64,000 bases of DNA from Pseudosulfitobacter pseudonitzschiae (GCF_002222635.1 NZ_CP022415.1:3410001-3474000), one strand, 5' to 3'. Numbered from the stretch's first letter, positions 42,353 through 52,095 are shown. The notes: generated from the letters alone by a model not told the origin. Numbers and translations: made by a program.

Positions 42353-44545
42353 ATGAGCAATTCGACACGCGGCAAGCGTCCTTTGGTGGCAGACAAACGG
42401 TCTTCCTCCACTTCCAGGAAGAAAACGACCACAACGCGCAAGCGTCCGGTTAAACGGCGCAAACCCATCCCGCCACGGCGCGGCGGGATTATTGGGTTTC
42501 TTCTGCGTATCTTGCGATTTTTCACCCGTCTGATCTGGGCCGTGACATGGCGCGGAACGCTGGTGGCTGTTTTGGTTCTGGGCCTGTGGGTCGGCTATAC
42601 CGCCACGACCTTGCCCGATCTCGAAGAGTTGCTGGACGGTCGCGCACGCGGGTCGGTGACCATGAAAGATTATCAGGGCAACACCTTTGCATGGCGCGGC
42701 GACCAGTTCGGGGGCGTCGTGACTGCGCAAACCGTGTCGCCCCACCTCAAGAACGCGATTATCGCGACCGAGGACCGGCGATTCTATAAACATATCGGTG
42801 TCAGCCCGCGCGGCATTGCCAGCGCCGTGCGGATCAACCTGCGCGAAGGGCGCGGACCACTGGACGGGCATGGCGGTTCGACCATCACCCAGCAAGTTGC
42901 GAAACTGTTGTGTCTGGGCACGCCCTATGACCCTGCAACAGGTCAGACAGAAACGCAGTACGAACAGGATTGCCGACGTGGAACATTGCAGCGCAAGATT
43001 TTCGAAGCGGTTTATGCGCTGGCGATGGAGGCCAAATATTCCAAGGACGACATCCTGACGATCTATATGAACCGTGCGTTTTTGGGTGCTGGCGCACGTG
43101 GCTTTGAGGCTGCAAGTCTGCGCTATTTTGGAAAATCTGCGGCCACTGTAGACCCTGCCGAGGCTGCGATGCTGGCAGGTTTGCTGGTCGCACCAACGCG
43201 GTTTGCGCCCACCAACGATCTGGCGCGGTCGCAGAACCGTGCGGCGACAATCATCCGGCTGATGAACGAACAGAACTATCTGACCAGCGCAGAGGCAGCG
43301 CAAGCACAGGCCAATCCGGCCGTGCTTAGCCAGGCTGCCGCCGCCCGCGCGGGCGGGTACTTCGCCGATTGGGTGATGTCTTCGGGCCCCGAATTTTTCA
43401 CACGCAAAACAACAGAAGATGTGATCATTCGGACCACGCTTGATCAACGTATTCAACGCGCCGCCGAAGAGGGGCTCAAATGGGTCTTTGAGAACAAGGT
43501 ACGTGAAGGGTCCAAAGCCCAAGCGGCCATCGTCGTGATGGATGCAGAGGGGGCCGTGCGCGCGATGGTTGGTGGGCGCGACAATCAGGTGGCGGGCGCG
43601 TTCAACCGTGCCACCCAAGCATTGCGCCAGACCGGATCGGCATTCAAACCCTTCGTTTATGCCACTGCACTGGACCTGGGCGCATCGCCTTTGGACCTCA
43701 TCGAAGACGCGCCGTTGACAATAAACATTCCGGGTTCCGGTTCGTGGTCGCCCAATAACTACACCAATCGCTTTTTGGGCACGGTAACACTGGCCAAGGC
43801 GCTGGAAGAATCGCTGAACATTCCGGCTGTTAAAGTGTCCGAAAGCGTTGGCCGTGAGAACGTGCGAACCGTAGCCAGCGGCTTTGGCATCGACAGCGAT
43901 CTGGCGGCTGGGCCTGCACTGGCGCTGGGTGCATCGGAAAGCACGCTGATCGAGATGACGGGCGCCTATGCGGGGTTTCTGAACGGCGGTTCGTCGGTCA
44001 CGCCTTACGGTCTGATCGAACTGCGGCTGCTGGGCGACGAAGAACCCCTGATGGGCACCGGCGGTGGCATTGGCGAGCGGGTGATCCAGCAAGACGCCGC
44101 GCGGCAACTGGTCTGGATGATGGAAAAAGTCGTCAGCGAAGGCACCGGCGCGCGTGCACAGTTTGGCGGGCGCGAGATTGCAGGTAAAACCGGCACAACG
44201 CAGGCGGCGCGTGATGCATGGTTTATCGGCTTTACCGGTGACTATGTGGCGGGTGTCTGGATGGGATACGACGACAACACGCCGCTAACCGGTGTGACCG
44301 GCGGCGGGTTGCCTGCTGAAATCTGGCGTGAAGTGATGATGCGCGTACACGAGGGATTGCCGCTGACGCCATTGCCAATGGACGGACCGCGCCAGCCGCA
44401 GCACGTCGTCGATGCGCCAGTTGCACAACCGCGTGCCACGACGACCGAGGGCATCATTAATAACCTGCTGCGCGATATTCTTGGTGGCGGGGGTGGGAAT
44501 TCCTCTGGCCGGCAACAGCCGAAGATCAACGGAGGAGAACGGTAG
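42353..44545 (+). CDS. Penicillin-binding protein 1A family (bifunctional)
   Basis: 730 residues. A very basic N-terminal tail and one anchor helix (about 68-84) precede the GT51 transglycosylase domain, with catalytic Glu140 in IIATEDRRFYKHIG and GGSTITQQVAKLL. The transpeptidase domain has SxxK at Ser429 (GSAFKPF), SxN at Ser487 (ESLNIPA) and KTG at Lys612 (AGKTGTTQ). It polymerises and cross-links peptidoglycan at the inner membrane. The C-terminal tail is Gly/Ser/Gln-rich. The GT domain includes a family-typical cysteine insert (CLGTPYDPATGQTE). Confidence 0.95.
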   Translation: MSNSTRGKRPLVADKRSSSTSRKKTTTTRKRPVKRRKPIPPRRGGIIGFLLRILRFFTRLIWAVTWRGTLVAVLVLGLWVGYTATTLPDLEELLDGRARGSVTMKDYQGNTFAWRGDQFGGVVTAQTVSPHLKNAIIATEDRRFYKHIGVSPRGIASAVRINLREGRGPLDGHGGSTITQQVAKLLCLGTPYDPATGQTETQYEQDCRRGTLQRKIFEAVYALAMEAKYSKDDILTIYMNRAFLGAGARGFEAASLRYFGKSAATVDPAEAAMLAGLLVAPTRFAPTNDLARSQNRAATIIRLMNEQNYLTSAEAAQAQANPAVLSQAAAARAGGYFADWVMSSGPEFFTRKTTEDVIIRTTLDQRIQRAAEEGLKWVFENKVREGSKAQAAIVVMDAEGAVRAMVGGRDNQVAGAFNRATQALRQTGSAFKPFVYATALDLGASPLDLIEDAPLTINIPGSGSWSPNNYTNRFLGTVTLAKALEESLNIPAVKVSESVGRENVRTVASGFGIDSDLAAGPALALGASESTLIEMTGAYAGFLNGGSSVTPYGLIELRLLGDEEPLMGTGGGIGERVIQQDAARQLVWMMEKVVSEGTGARAQFGGREIAGKTGTTQAARDAWFIGFTGDYVAGVWMGYDDNTPLTGVTGGGLPAEIWREVMMRVHEGLPLTPLPMDGPRQPQHVVDAPVAQPRATTTEGIINNLLRDILGGGGGNSSGRQQPKINGGER

Positions 44546-44568
44546 CGCCCCGCGAAGAGCGCTGCCGT
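44539..44568. terminator. Bidirectional hairpin between convergent PBP and mlaC-like genes
   Basis: ACGGTAGCGC / GCGCTGCCGT, a 10-bp stem with one G-U pair and a 10-nt loop, overlapping the PBP stop codon. No T-run. Confidence 0.4.
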
Positions 44569-44578
44569 CTCCAGTCCG

Positions 44579-45172
44579 TCAACCCATGCGGCTGAGGTCT
44601 GAGATCATCTTGTCGATGTTGCCACCGTTACGGTCCAGCAGCGCGCCGATTTCGGTGCGTTCTGTCAGCAGCATGTTCACGCCTTCGATGAACATATTGA
44701 AGAACAGATTGCGGCCCGACTTGTCCGAGACAAGGAATGTCACCTCGAAGGGAGCCTCGCCGCGCAGGTAAGCGGTGGTTTTGATTTCGTATCCTGCCTT
44801 GATCTGTCGGGCCGATTTCACTTCGATCCGGCCCCCGATGAACTCGTGGAACCGCTTCCCGTATTTGCGAGAGATATAGCCCGCGAACACGTCGCCAAAC
44901 TTGCGCTTTTGCGCGGCAGAGGCGCTGCGTCCGTCCACGCCAAGAGCGTATTGCGCCATGATTGGCACATCGCCGTACGTTGCAAAGATTTTTTCAAAGT
45001 CACGGATCATCGCGTTTTCGGATTTGCCCGAAGCAATCACACGGTTGATTTCGGCCACAAGCTTGTCAACCAGCGCGCGCGCCTGCGCTTCGTTCAGGGC
45101 CCAGACGGGACCGGCCACAAGGGCGCCACCAGAAGCAGCAAGGAACGTGCGTCGTGTCAGGTTATTGAGCAT
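44579..45172 (-). CDS. MlaC-like phospholipid-binding protein
   Basis: 197 residues from ATG 45172. The N-terminus NNLTRRTFLAASGGALVAGPVWA carries a twin-arginine signal. The mature part fits MlaC/Ttg2D: ALVDKLVAEINRVIASG, FEKIFATYGDVPIMAQYALG, FGDVFAGYISRKYGKRFHEF and VTFLVSDKSGRNLFFNMFIEG. MlaC ferries phospholipids across the periplasm between MlaA and the inner-membrane ABC transporter. The start overlaps the MlaA-like stop by 11 bases. The MlaBDEF genes are not in the window. Confidence 0.85.
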   Translation of the reverse strand: MLNNLTRRTFLAASGGALVAGPVWALNEAQARALVDKLVAEINRVIASGKSENAMIRDFEKIFATYGDVPIMAQYALGVDGRSASAAQKRKFGDVFAGYISRKYGKRFHEFIGGRIEVKSARQIKAGYEIKTTAYLRGEAPFEVTFLVSDKSGRNLFFNMFIEGVNMLLTERTEIGALLDRNGGNIDKMISDLSRMG

Positions 45173-45965
45173 AGGGGTCCTCGTAAATGTCAGAGTACGG
45201 GTCATCAGAGTAAGGATCGTCGCCTTCGGCACCGCCTGTCCCGACGCTGTATCCCAGTTCAAACCGCCGGTTCTGAAGGTAGATTAGACGGGCTTGGGCG
45301 TAGCTGTCGGCGCTTTCGTACAGGATCGAATCGACCGTGTCAGAGTACCGGCCGCGATCGCCCAGTCGCGACGCCAGCTTAGCGCCGGTGGCATAATATT
45401 TTTCAGGGTTGGGCAAACGATAGGTCAGCGGGTTGGTGAACAGGTCGACAATACGCCCTACAGCATCTCGGCGGGTTGCGGGGCCTGCTACGGGCATTTC
45501 CACATAGGGGCCTTCGGCAACGCCCCAGACATACAGCGTTTCGCCGAAATCGGTGTTGTGTTGCGGCACGTCAAATTCGGTCGCAGCATCCACCAGTCCG
45601 CCGAATCCCAGAACCGTGTTGGTCAGAAACCGCACGGTCGACAGGCCAGCGCCGCGAAAATCACCTTGTAATAGCGAATTTACGACAACGCTGGGTTGGG
45701 CCAGGTTGGTGGCAAAGTTGCCAACAGTGTCTTCAAGCTCGTCGGGAACCGCGTTTGAATACCCCCGTCCGGCCGGTCGCAAGACCGCTTGGTCCAGCTT
45801 GCGGTTAAAGGCGTGAACCTTGCGATTGCCAGCTTCGTTGGGGTCATAGATGCCGTCGCGCGATACGGCATTTTGGTCAGGCGCTGCACAAGCGCTGACA
45901 AGGGCCAAAGCCAGTATCATGATCGGCAGACGCGCCCCGCGGTGCTTGAAGTGATAAACTGACAA
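45162..45965 (-). CDS. MlaA/VacJ-like outer-membrane lipoprotein
   Basis: 267 residues if the TTG at 45965 behind GGAG is the start; TTG 45983 and ATG 45920 are alternatives. The lipobox is LVSAC. Family blocks: YDPNEAGNRKVHAFNRKLDQ, VGNFATNLAQPSVVVNSLLQGD, RFLTNTVLGFGGLVDAA, and DFGETLYVWGVAEGPYVEMP. MlaA removes misplaced phospholipids from the outer leaflet and passes them to MlaC. The C-terminus has a short acidic repeat (DDPYSDDPYSDIYEDPYAQ). It diverges from the type I secretion genes. Confidence 0.88.
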   Translation of the reverse strand: MSVYHFKHRGARLPIMILALALVSACAAPDQNAVSRDGIYDPNEAGNRKVHAFNRKLDQAVLRPAGRGYSNAVPDELEDTVGNFATNLAQPSVVVNSLLQGDFRGAGLSTVRFLTNTVLGFGGLVDAATEFDVPQHNTDFGETLYVWGVAEGPYVEMPVAGPATRRDAVGRIVDLFTNPLTYRLPNPEKYYATGAKLASRLGDRGRYSDTVDSILYESADSYAQARLIYLQNRRFELGYSVGTGGAEGDDPYSDDPYSDIYEDPYAQ

Positions 45966-46133
45966 TGGCGGTCTCCGTTTCAAAATCTTAGAACTTACCT
46001 AATGCTTTCACTGCTATTGCCCAGATGGGTAACGTGCGAATTATATCTCTGTGGCACTTCCGCCGCAGCGACCATAAAATTTTTCAGCCTGAGAGGGCAT
46101 AGCAGTCGCCGTATAGCAGGCGAAAAGGTGCCG

Positions 46134-47870
46134 ATGCAAAATCGCGTTCAGAAAATGGGAGCAGCCGAATTGCGGCGCGCCCGTGCAGAAACTCGCAACC
46201 TTTACTGGTTGGTAGGCGTGTTCAGCCTGTTTGCCAACCTGCTGATGTTGACGGGCCCGCTGTATATGTTGTCGGTCTATGATCGCGTGCTGGGCAGCCG
46301 GTCCGAAGAGACGCTTATCGCCTTGTCGTTGCTGGTTTTGTTCCTTTACGGCGTGATGGGAATTCTCGACTATACCCGCAGCCGGATCATGGCGCGCGTG
46401 GGGGCGCGTTTTCAGACGCGGTTGGATCGTCGTGTGTTCGACGCCGTGGTGCGCAAATCGGCTGTGGCGCCTGACCTGCAAACGCAATCCGGTCTGGCCG
46501 ATCTGGAAGCCGTCCAACGGTTTATGACCTCGCCGGTGCTGATTGCCTTTTTCGACTTGCCTTGGACGCCGATCTTTTTGGCGGGAATCTTTATGTTCCA
46601 TCCGATGCTGGGCTGGCTGGCGGTGGGTGGCGGGGTTCTGTTGATCCTGATTGCCTTTCTGAACCAGTGGCTGTCGCGCGAACCGCAATTGCGCGCGGGG
46701 ATTGCGGACCAACAGGCCGGTTCCATGTCAGATCAGCTTCGTATCGAGGCTGAAATGGTTCAGGCAATGGGAATGCGCGACGCGGCGTTCACCCGTTGGT
46801 CCAAAATACGAAGCTGTGCGTTGAAAGAACAAATTTCAGCGACAGATGTGGGTGGTACGTTCACGTCGCTGACCAAAATGCTGCGACTGTTCTTGCAAAG
46901 CGCGATGCTGGGCCTTGGGGCCTATCTGGTGCTGCAGAACGAAATGACTGCAGGAGCGATGATCGCAGGATCGATCCTGTTGGGTCGTGCGCTTGCGCCG
47001 ATTGAAATGATGCTGAACCAGTGGCCGCTGGTGCAGCGCGCTTCCAAAGGGTGGGACAATCTGGCCGAACTTTTGGGCACGGTACGACCTGAACAATCGC
47101 GCACAGCCTTGCCGCGGCCCAAGGCGCGGCTGGTTGCAAAATCGCTGACAGTGGTGCCGCCGGGTGAAAAGCAGGCGTCGCTGCGGGGCTTGAATTTCGA
47201 GCTGAAACCGGGCGAAGCACTGGGCGTGATCGGGCCATCGGGTGCCGGTAAATCGACGCTGGCACGCTGTATCACTGGCGTGTGGCGCCCTGCTGGCGGG
47301 TCGATCCGGCTCGACAGTGCAGCACTGGACCAATACGAACCGGACGTTCTGGGGCAGCATATCGGCTATCTTCCGCAACGGGTGCAGCTGTTTGATGGCA
47401 CCATTGCCGAAAACATCGCTCGTCTGGCCGAAAAGCCAGACGATGTCGCCGTTGTCGAGGCCGCGAAAAAGGCGGAGGCGCACGAAATGATCCTCGAATT
47501 TCCCGAAGGTTATGACACCCGCATCAACGCAGGCCAGCAGCGCCTTTCGGGCGGTCAGATCCAGCGTATCGGTTTGGCCCGCGCGCTTTATGCCGATCCG
47601 GTGATCATGGTGCTGGACGAGCCGAACTCGAATCTCGACAATGACGGCACCGAGGCATTGAACCGTGCGATCCGTGCAATGAAGGCGGACGGGCGATCGG
47701 TCATGATCATGGCGCACCGGCCTTCGGCGATTGCGGAATGCGAAATGTTGTTGATCCTCGATCAGGGCGCGCGCGTGGCCTTTGGCCCCAAGGACGATGT
47801 GCTGAAATCGAACGTACAGAACCATCGACAAATCACGCAGGCGCCGCGCCGCGCGTGGGGTATCTCATGA
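46134..47870 (+). CDS. Type I secretion ABC transporter (permease/ATPase)
   Basis: 578 residues from ATG 46134. An N-terminal membrane domain of about six helices (FSLFANLLMLTGPLYMLSVYDRVL and on) is fused to an ATPase domain with Walker A GPSGAGKST (about 366-374), Q-loop IGYLPQRVQLFDGT, signature LSGGQIQRIGLARAL and Walker B VIMVLDEPNSNLD. It matches the PrtD/LipB-type exporters of proteases and RTX proteins. The stop overlaps the HlyD-like start as ATGA. No secreted substrate or TolC gene is beside it. Confidence 0.94.
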   Translation: MQNRVQKMGAAELRRARAETRNLYWLVGVFSLFANLLMLTGPLYMLSVYDRVLGSRSEETLIALSLLVLFLYGVMGILDYTRSRIMARVGARFQTRLDRRVFDAVVRKSAVAPDLQTQSGLADLEAVQRFMTSPVLIAFFDLPWTPIFLAGIFMFHPMLGWLAVGGGVLLILIAFLNQWLSREPQLRAGIADQQAGSMSDQLRIEAEMVQAMGMRDAAFTRWSKIRSCALKEQISATDVGGTFTSLTKMLRLFLQSAMLGLGAYLVLQNEMTAGAMIAGSILLGRALAPIEMMLNQWPLVQRASKGWDNLAELLGTVRPEQSRTALPRPKARLVAKSLTVVPPGEKQASLRGLNFELKPGEALGVIGPSGAGKSTLARCITGVWRPAGGSIRLDSAALDQYEPDVLGQHIGYLPQRVQLFDGTIAENIARLAEKPDDVAVVEAAKKAEAHEMILEFPEGYDTRINAGQQRLSGGQIQRIGLARALYADPVIMVLDEPNSNLDNDGTEALNRAIRAMKADGRSVMIMAHRPSAIAECEMLLILDQGARVAFGPKDDVLKSNVQNHRQITQAPRRAWGIS

Positions 47871-49177
47871 TTGACGCAACCGAAAAGGCATGGAGCGCAC
47901 GGGGACCCGTTCTGTTTGGCCTGTTCGGCCTGATCGTGCTGTTCGGCGGCTTTGCGTTCTGGGCGACGCAAAGCAATATCGCGGGCGCGATCATCGCCTC
48001 GGGGCGTATCGAGGTTGATCGCAACCGCCAGATCGTACAGCACCCCACGGGTGGGGTTGTGTCCGAGATTGCAGTGAAAGAAGGTGACACCGTCAAAGCG
48101 GGGGATCTGCTGCTGGCGCTGGACGACCGGCAGATGAAATCGCAACTGGCGATCATCGAAGGCCAGCTTTACGAACTGATGGCCCGTCGCGGACGGCTTG
48201 AGGCCGAGCGCGACCAGACCGATAGGGTGGTGTTCGAGGAAGAGTTGAAGCAAGCTGGTGCGGAAAACTCCGATCTGCAAGAGTTGATCAGCGGCCAGCG
48301 CAACCTGTTCTTTGCCCGCCGCGACAGTGTCGCAGGCGAGTCCGAGCAGCTACAAAAACGTCAGGGCCAGATCCAAAGCCAGATCGACGGCGTCGAGGCA
48401 CAGGACAAGGCGCTGGCACTGCAACTGGGCTTTATCGAAGAAGAATTGACCAACCAACAGGCTTTGCTGGAAAAAGGTCTGGCACAGGCTACACGGGTTC
48501 TGGCGCTGCAACGCCAACAGGCCAGCCTTGAAGGGCAGTTGGGCGAACTGGCCGCCAGCAAGGCACAGGCCGAAGGGCGGATCACCGAAATTGACCTTGA
48601 AGTGCTGAAACTGAGCGCTGGACGGCGTGAAGAGGCAATCACACAGCTGCGCGATCTGCGTTATCGCGAACTGGAACTGGTGGAACAGCGCGCATCGCTG
48701 CGAGCGGACATCGAAAAACAACAAATCCGCGCGCCAGTGTCGGGCATCGTTTATGCGATGCGGGTGCAAACCCCCCGATCTGTTATTCGTGGCGCTGATC
48801 CGGTGCTTTACCTGATCCCGCAGGACAGGCCATTGGTGATCGTGGCGCAGGTGGCTCCGATTCACATCGACGAGGTTCACGTCGGCCAGCAGGTGAACCT
48901 GCGTCTCAGCGCGCTTGACCAGCGCAACACGCCCGAACTGGTGGGGCAGGTTGATCTGATCTCGGCGGATGCATTCGAGGACGAGGCGCAGAGGCGCAGC
49001 TTTTACCGCGCCGAAATTGCGCTGAACCTCGGCGAGCAGAGCAAGCTGAAAATAGGCGAGGTGCTGATCCCCGGTATGCCGGTCGAGGTGTTTATTCGCA
49101 CCGCAGACCGTACGCCGCTGGCCTATCTGGTCAAACCCTTTTCCGACTATTTCAAACGGGCGTTCCGCGAAAGCTGA
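47867..49177 (+). CDS. HlyD-family type I secretion membrane-fusion protein
   Basis: 436 residues. One N-terminal membrane helix (VLFGLFGLIVLFGGFAFWA) is followed by a lipoyl-like segment (IVQHPTGGVVSEIAVKEGDTVKAGD), long coiled coil (about 95-285) and a second lipoyl half IRAPVSGIVYAMRVQTP. The end LIPGMPVEVFIRTADRTPLAYL with PFSDYFKRAFRE is typical of PrtE-like adaptors. It bridges the ABC transporter and an outer-membrane TolC. Coupled to the ABC gene by ATGA. Confidence 0.94.
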   Translation: MIDATEKAWSARGPVLFGLFGLIVLFGGFAFWATQSNIAGAIIASGRIEVDRNRQIVQHPTGGVVSEIAVKEGDTVKAGDLLLALDDRQMKSQLAIIEGQLYELMARRGRLEAERDQTDRVVFEEELKQAGAENSDLQELISGQRNLFFARRDSVAGESEQLQKRQGQIQSQIDGVEAQDKALALQLGFIEEELTNQQALLEKGLAQATRVLALQRQQASLEGQLGELAASKAQAEGRITEIDLEVLKLSAGRREEAITQLRDLRYRELELVEQRASLRADIEKQQIRAPVSGIVYAMRVQTPRSVIRGADPVLYLIPQDRPLVIVAQVAPIHIDEVHVGQQVNLRLSALDQRNTPELVGQVDLISADAFEDEAQRRSFYRAEIALNLGEQSKLKIGEVLIPGMPVEVFIRTADRTPLAYLVKPFSDYFKRAFRES

Positions 49178-49188
49178 TGGGGCAAAGG

Positions 49189-49244
49189 GGGCCAGCCCCC
49201 CGTCGCTGCGCGCCGTCCCCCGGAGTTTATCGGGCAAGATGAAG
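49189..49244. repeat. Intergenic repeat, copy B (after the HlyD-like gene)
   Basis: GGGGGCCAGCCCCC palindrome, GC spacer, CCCCCGGAGTTTATCGGGC then AAGATGAAG, matching copy A at 17218-17281 and the second half of copy C at 28050-28090. Confidence 0.7.
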
Positions 49245-49312
49245 CATTGGGTCTTTTGCTTTTGCTGGCGAGGGACTAGCGTCGCGGCTGACATTCAGCA
49301 TTGGAGAACGCG

Positions 49313-49771
49313 ATGAGCTTTGCAAAGAAACTGGCCGAAATGGGTGTGGAATTGCCGAATGCGCCCGCACCTGCGGCGAATTATGTGCCGTTCGTTCAGA
49401 TCGGCGATTTGGTTTATGTGTCGGGTCAGATTTCCAATGGCCCTGACGGCTTTATCACCGGCAAGCTGGGTGCGGATATGGATGTTGCTGCGGGGGCTGC
49501 TGCGGCGCGGACCTGTGCGATCAGCCTGTTGGCGCAAGTCAAAGCGGCCTGTGATGGCAACATCGACCGTCTGGTGCGGGTGGTCAAACTGACCGCTTTC
49601 GTAAACTCGACCGTGGACTTTACCGAGCAGCCCAAAGTGGTGAACGGCGCGTCCGACTTTTTGGTTGAAGCGTTGGGCGAGGCTGGACGGCACTCGCGCT
49701 CTGCAGTGTCGGCGGCTTCATTGCCATTGGGCGTTGCGGTCGAGATCGAAGGCATTTTCCAGATCAAATGA
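49313..49771 (+). CDS. RidA family protein (YjgF/YER057c/UK114)
   Basis: 152 residues from ATG 49313. RidA proteins hydrolyse reactive enamine/imine intermediates released by PLP enzymes. The fold is shown by YVPFVQIGDLVYVSGQISNG, LLAQVKAACDGNIDRLVRVVK, FTEQPKVVNGASDFLVEALG, and the conserved Arg-containing GRHSRSAVSAASLPLGVAVEIE. It belongs to the longer subgroup with an N-terminal helix (LAEMGVELPNAP). Its stop overlaps the next start as ATGA. Confidence 0.93.
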   Translation: MSFAKKLAEMGVELPNAPAPAANYVPFVQIGDLVYVSGQISNGPDGFITGKLGADMDVAAGAAAARTCAISLLAQVKAACDGNIDRLVRVVKLTAFVNSTVDFTEQPKVVNGASDFLVEALGEAGRHSRSAVSAASLPLGVAVEIEGIFQIK

Positions 49772-50535
49772 CCATGACACTGCCGCAAGGATTTCTGGAT
49801 GTGCCGCTGGCGCATCGGGCTTTGCACGATGTGGCCGATGGTCGACCCGAGAACAGCCGCGCGGCAATCCGCGCGGCGATCGCGCATGGCTATGGCATCG
49901 AGATTGATTTGCAACTGAGCGCTGATGGCCGCGCGATGGTGTTTCACGATTATGCGCTGGACCGTTTGGCCGAGGGCAGCGGGGCATTGCGTCAGTACGA
50001 TGCCGCAACGCTGTGCCGGACGGTGCTGCGCGGTTCGACCGAGGGCATTCCCGATCTGACCGAAGTGCTGGAGATTGTCGCAGGCCGCGTGCCGCTGCTG
50101 GTCGAGTTCAAGGATCAGGACGGGGCTATGGGCCCGAATGTGGGCCATCTGGAGGATGCGGCGGCCGAGGTGTTGGGCGATTACAATGGGCCGCTGGCGG
50201 TGATGTCGTTCAACCCGCATTCCGTGGCGCGGCTGGCCGAGGTGTTGCCCAAGGTGCCGCGCGGGCTGGTCACCAGCGCCTATACCGCCGAGGATTGGCC
50301 GCTGAGCGCGCAGGTACGGGACCGTTTGCGCGAGATTCCGGATTATGACCGTGTCGGGGCCTGTTTCATCAGTCATGAGGCGCAAGACCTGGACCGGCCT
50401 CGCGTTGCCGCGCTGAAGGCAGCAGGGGCAGACGTGCTTTGCTGGACCATTCGCACACCCGAGGCCGAGGCAGAAGCACGCCGTGTCGCGCAGAATGTGA
50501 CCTTTGAGCAATATCTGCCGCCCTTGAAAGGTTGA
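49768..50535 (+). CDS. Glycerophosphodiester phosphodiesterase
   Basis: 255 residues, no signal peptide. GDPD TIM-barrel motifs: LAHRALHDVADGRPENSRAA (HR...PEN), IEIDLQLSADGRAMVFHDY (the E/D metal pair and the catalytic HD), LVEFKDQDG and AGADVLCWTIRTPEAEA. It hydrolyses glycerophosphodiesters to glycerol-3-phosphate and an alcohol, in the cytoplasm like UgpQ. Coupled to ridA by ATGA. Confidence 0.93.
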   Translation: MTMTLPQGFLDVPLAHRALHDVADGRPENSRAAIRAAIAHGYGIEIDLQLSADGRAMVFHDYALDRLAEGSGALRQYDAATLCRTVLRGSTEGIPDLTEVLEIVAGRVPLLVEFKDQDGAMGPNVGHLEDAAAEVLGDYNGPLAVMSFNPHSVARLAEVLPKVPRGLVTSAYTAEDWPLSAQVRDRLREIPDYDRVGACFISHEAQDLDRPRVAALKAAGADVLCWTIRTPEAEAEARRVAQNVTFEQYLPPLKG

Positions 50536-50611
50536 TCCCGAACGGCGGAGCCACACATAGAAACGCGGGCAACAGCACCACCAAGGCCGGTACGATAAGA
50601 GGCAGGCGGAC

Positions 50612-51799
50612 ATGAGCGGGCAAGAGGTAGAGATCAAGATTGTGCCAGCATTGGCACAAATCGATTCTGTGGCGTGGGACACCTGTGCCTGCCCCGAGGC
50701 CGCAGGCGGCGCGCCGCCCAACGATCCGTTCACGACTTACCGTTTTTTGCGCGCACTGGAAGACAGCCGCTCGGTTGGCGTCGGTACTGGATGGCATCCG
50801 CAATATCTTGTAGCGTCGATGGAAGGTCAGGTCATTGGCTGTGCGCCGATGTACGTCAAATCGCACAGTCAGGGCGAGTATATCTTTGACCACAACTGGG
50901 CCCACGCCTACGAGCGGGCGGGCGGGCGCTATTACCCGAAACTTCAGATCGCGGTGCCCCACACGCCTGCCACGGGGCGGCGGTTTCTGGTGCATCCCGA
51001 TTTTGCCGAGGCAGGCTTTGCCGCATTGGTGCAAGGGGCGGTGCAACTTGCCGAGAACAACGGCATCTCGACCCTGCACGCCACCTTTTGTACCGAAGCC
51101 GAGGCGGAGTTGGGCGTCCAGATGGGCCTGATGCGCCGGACCACGCAGCAGTTTCACTGGCACAATGACAACTATGCCGACTTCGACGGTTTTCTGGCCA
51201 GCCTGTCCAGCCGCAAACGCAAGAACATCCGCAAGGAACGCGCGCAGGCACAGGCCTTTGGTGGCGAGATCGAGGTGCTGACGGGTGAAGCGATCCAGCC
51301 GCACCATTGGGATGCATTCTGGGAGTTTTATCAGGACACTGGTGCACGCAAATGGGGTACGCCCTATCTGACGCGGGATTTTTTCAATCAGGCGCAGGCG
51401 CACCTGCGTGATGACATCTATCTGGTTCTGGCATGGCGCGACGGGGCATATGTGGCCGGTGCGATGAATTTCGTCGGCGCTCATGCGCTTTATGGCCGTT
51501 ATTGGGGCTGTTCAGAGCATCACCCCTGCTTGCATTTCGAATTGTGTTACTATCAGGCCATCGACATCGCCATTGCCCAAGGACTGGACACGGTCGAAGC
51601 AGGCGCGCAGGGCGAACACAAACTGGCGCGGGGCTATTTGCCGACGCCAACCCATTCGCTGCATTGGGTTGGCGATCCGGGTTTCTCTGACGCGATCGCG
51701 TCCTATCTTAAGGCTGAAGGCGAGGCCGTAGCCGAGGAAATAGAGGTGCTGACGGATTATGGCCCGTTCAAGAAAGTTCAAATCGAGGAACAGGAATGA
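50612..51799 (+). CDS. PGNNAT-type N-acyltransferase (COG3146-like)
   Basis: 395 residues, two GNAT-like halves. Motifs from the peptidogalycan biosynthesis/PGNNAT group: [85 protein letters not shown] and [31 protein letters not shown]. The exact substrate is unknown. No membrane segment. The stop overlaps the pterin dehydratase start as ATGA. Confidence 0.85.
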   Translation: MSGQEVEIKIVPALAQIDSVAWDTCACPEAAGGAPPNDPFTTYRFLRALEDSRSVGVGTGWHPQYLVASMEGQVIGCAPMYVKSHSQGEYIFDHNWAHAYERAGGRYYPKLQIAVPHTPATGRRFLVHPDFAEAGFAALVQGAVQLAENNGISTLHATFCTEAEAELGVQMGLMRRTTQQFHWHNDNYADFDGFLASLSSRKRKNIRKERAQAQAFGGEIEVLTGEAIQPHHWDAFWEFYQDTGARKWGTPYLTRDFFNQAQAHLRDDIYLVLAWRDGAYVAGAMNFVGAHALYGRYWGCSEHHPCLHFELCYYQAIDIAIAQGLDTVEAGAQGEHKLARGYLPTPTHSLHWVGDPGFSDAIASYLKAEGEAVAEEIEVLTDYGPFKKVQIEEQE

Positions 51800-52092
51800 C
51801 TGAAAGATTAAGCAACGAGACACGCAAGACATTGCTTGCACCATTGAAAGAAACCGGCTGGGATATGGTCGACGACCGCGATGCCATTCGCAAGACATTC
51901 AAGTTCGGCGATTTCGCAGATGCCTTTGGCTGGATGACACGCGCTGCGTTCTGGGCCGAAAAGTGGAATCACCATCCCGAATGGGATAACACCTACAACA
52001 CCGTCAATGTCGTCCTGACGACACATGATGTCGACGGTCTGAGCACGCTGGACGTAAAGCTGGCGCGTAAAATGGACAGCCTTGCGGGATAA
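51796..52092 (+). CDS. phhB: 4a-hydroxytetrahydrobiopterin dehydratase (pterin-4a-carbinolamine dehydratase)
   Basis: 98 residues, the usual length. The catalytic motif [20 protein letters not shown] carries the His pair and third His. It dehydrates 4a-hydroxytetrahydropterin formed by phenylalanine hydroxylase, or in other contexts acts in molybdopterin chemistry. No phenylalanine hydroxylase gene is adjacent. Starts by ATGA overlap with the acyltransferase gene. Confidence 0.95.
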   Translation: MTERLSNETRKTLLAPLKETGWDMVDDRDAIRKTFKFGDFADAFGWMTRAAFWAEKWNHHPEWDNTYNTVNVVLTTHDVDGLSTLDVKLARKMDSLAG

Positions 52093-52095
52093 GAT

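Noticed and set aside
42245-44107. 620-codon open frame antisense to the PBP1A gene
   Set aside because: It is fully covered by a protein with all PBP motifs on the other strand; composition is that of a shadow frame.
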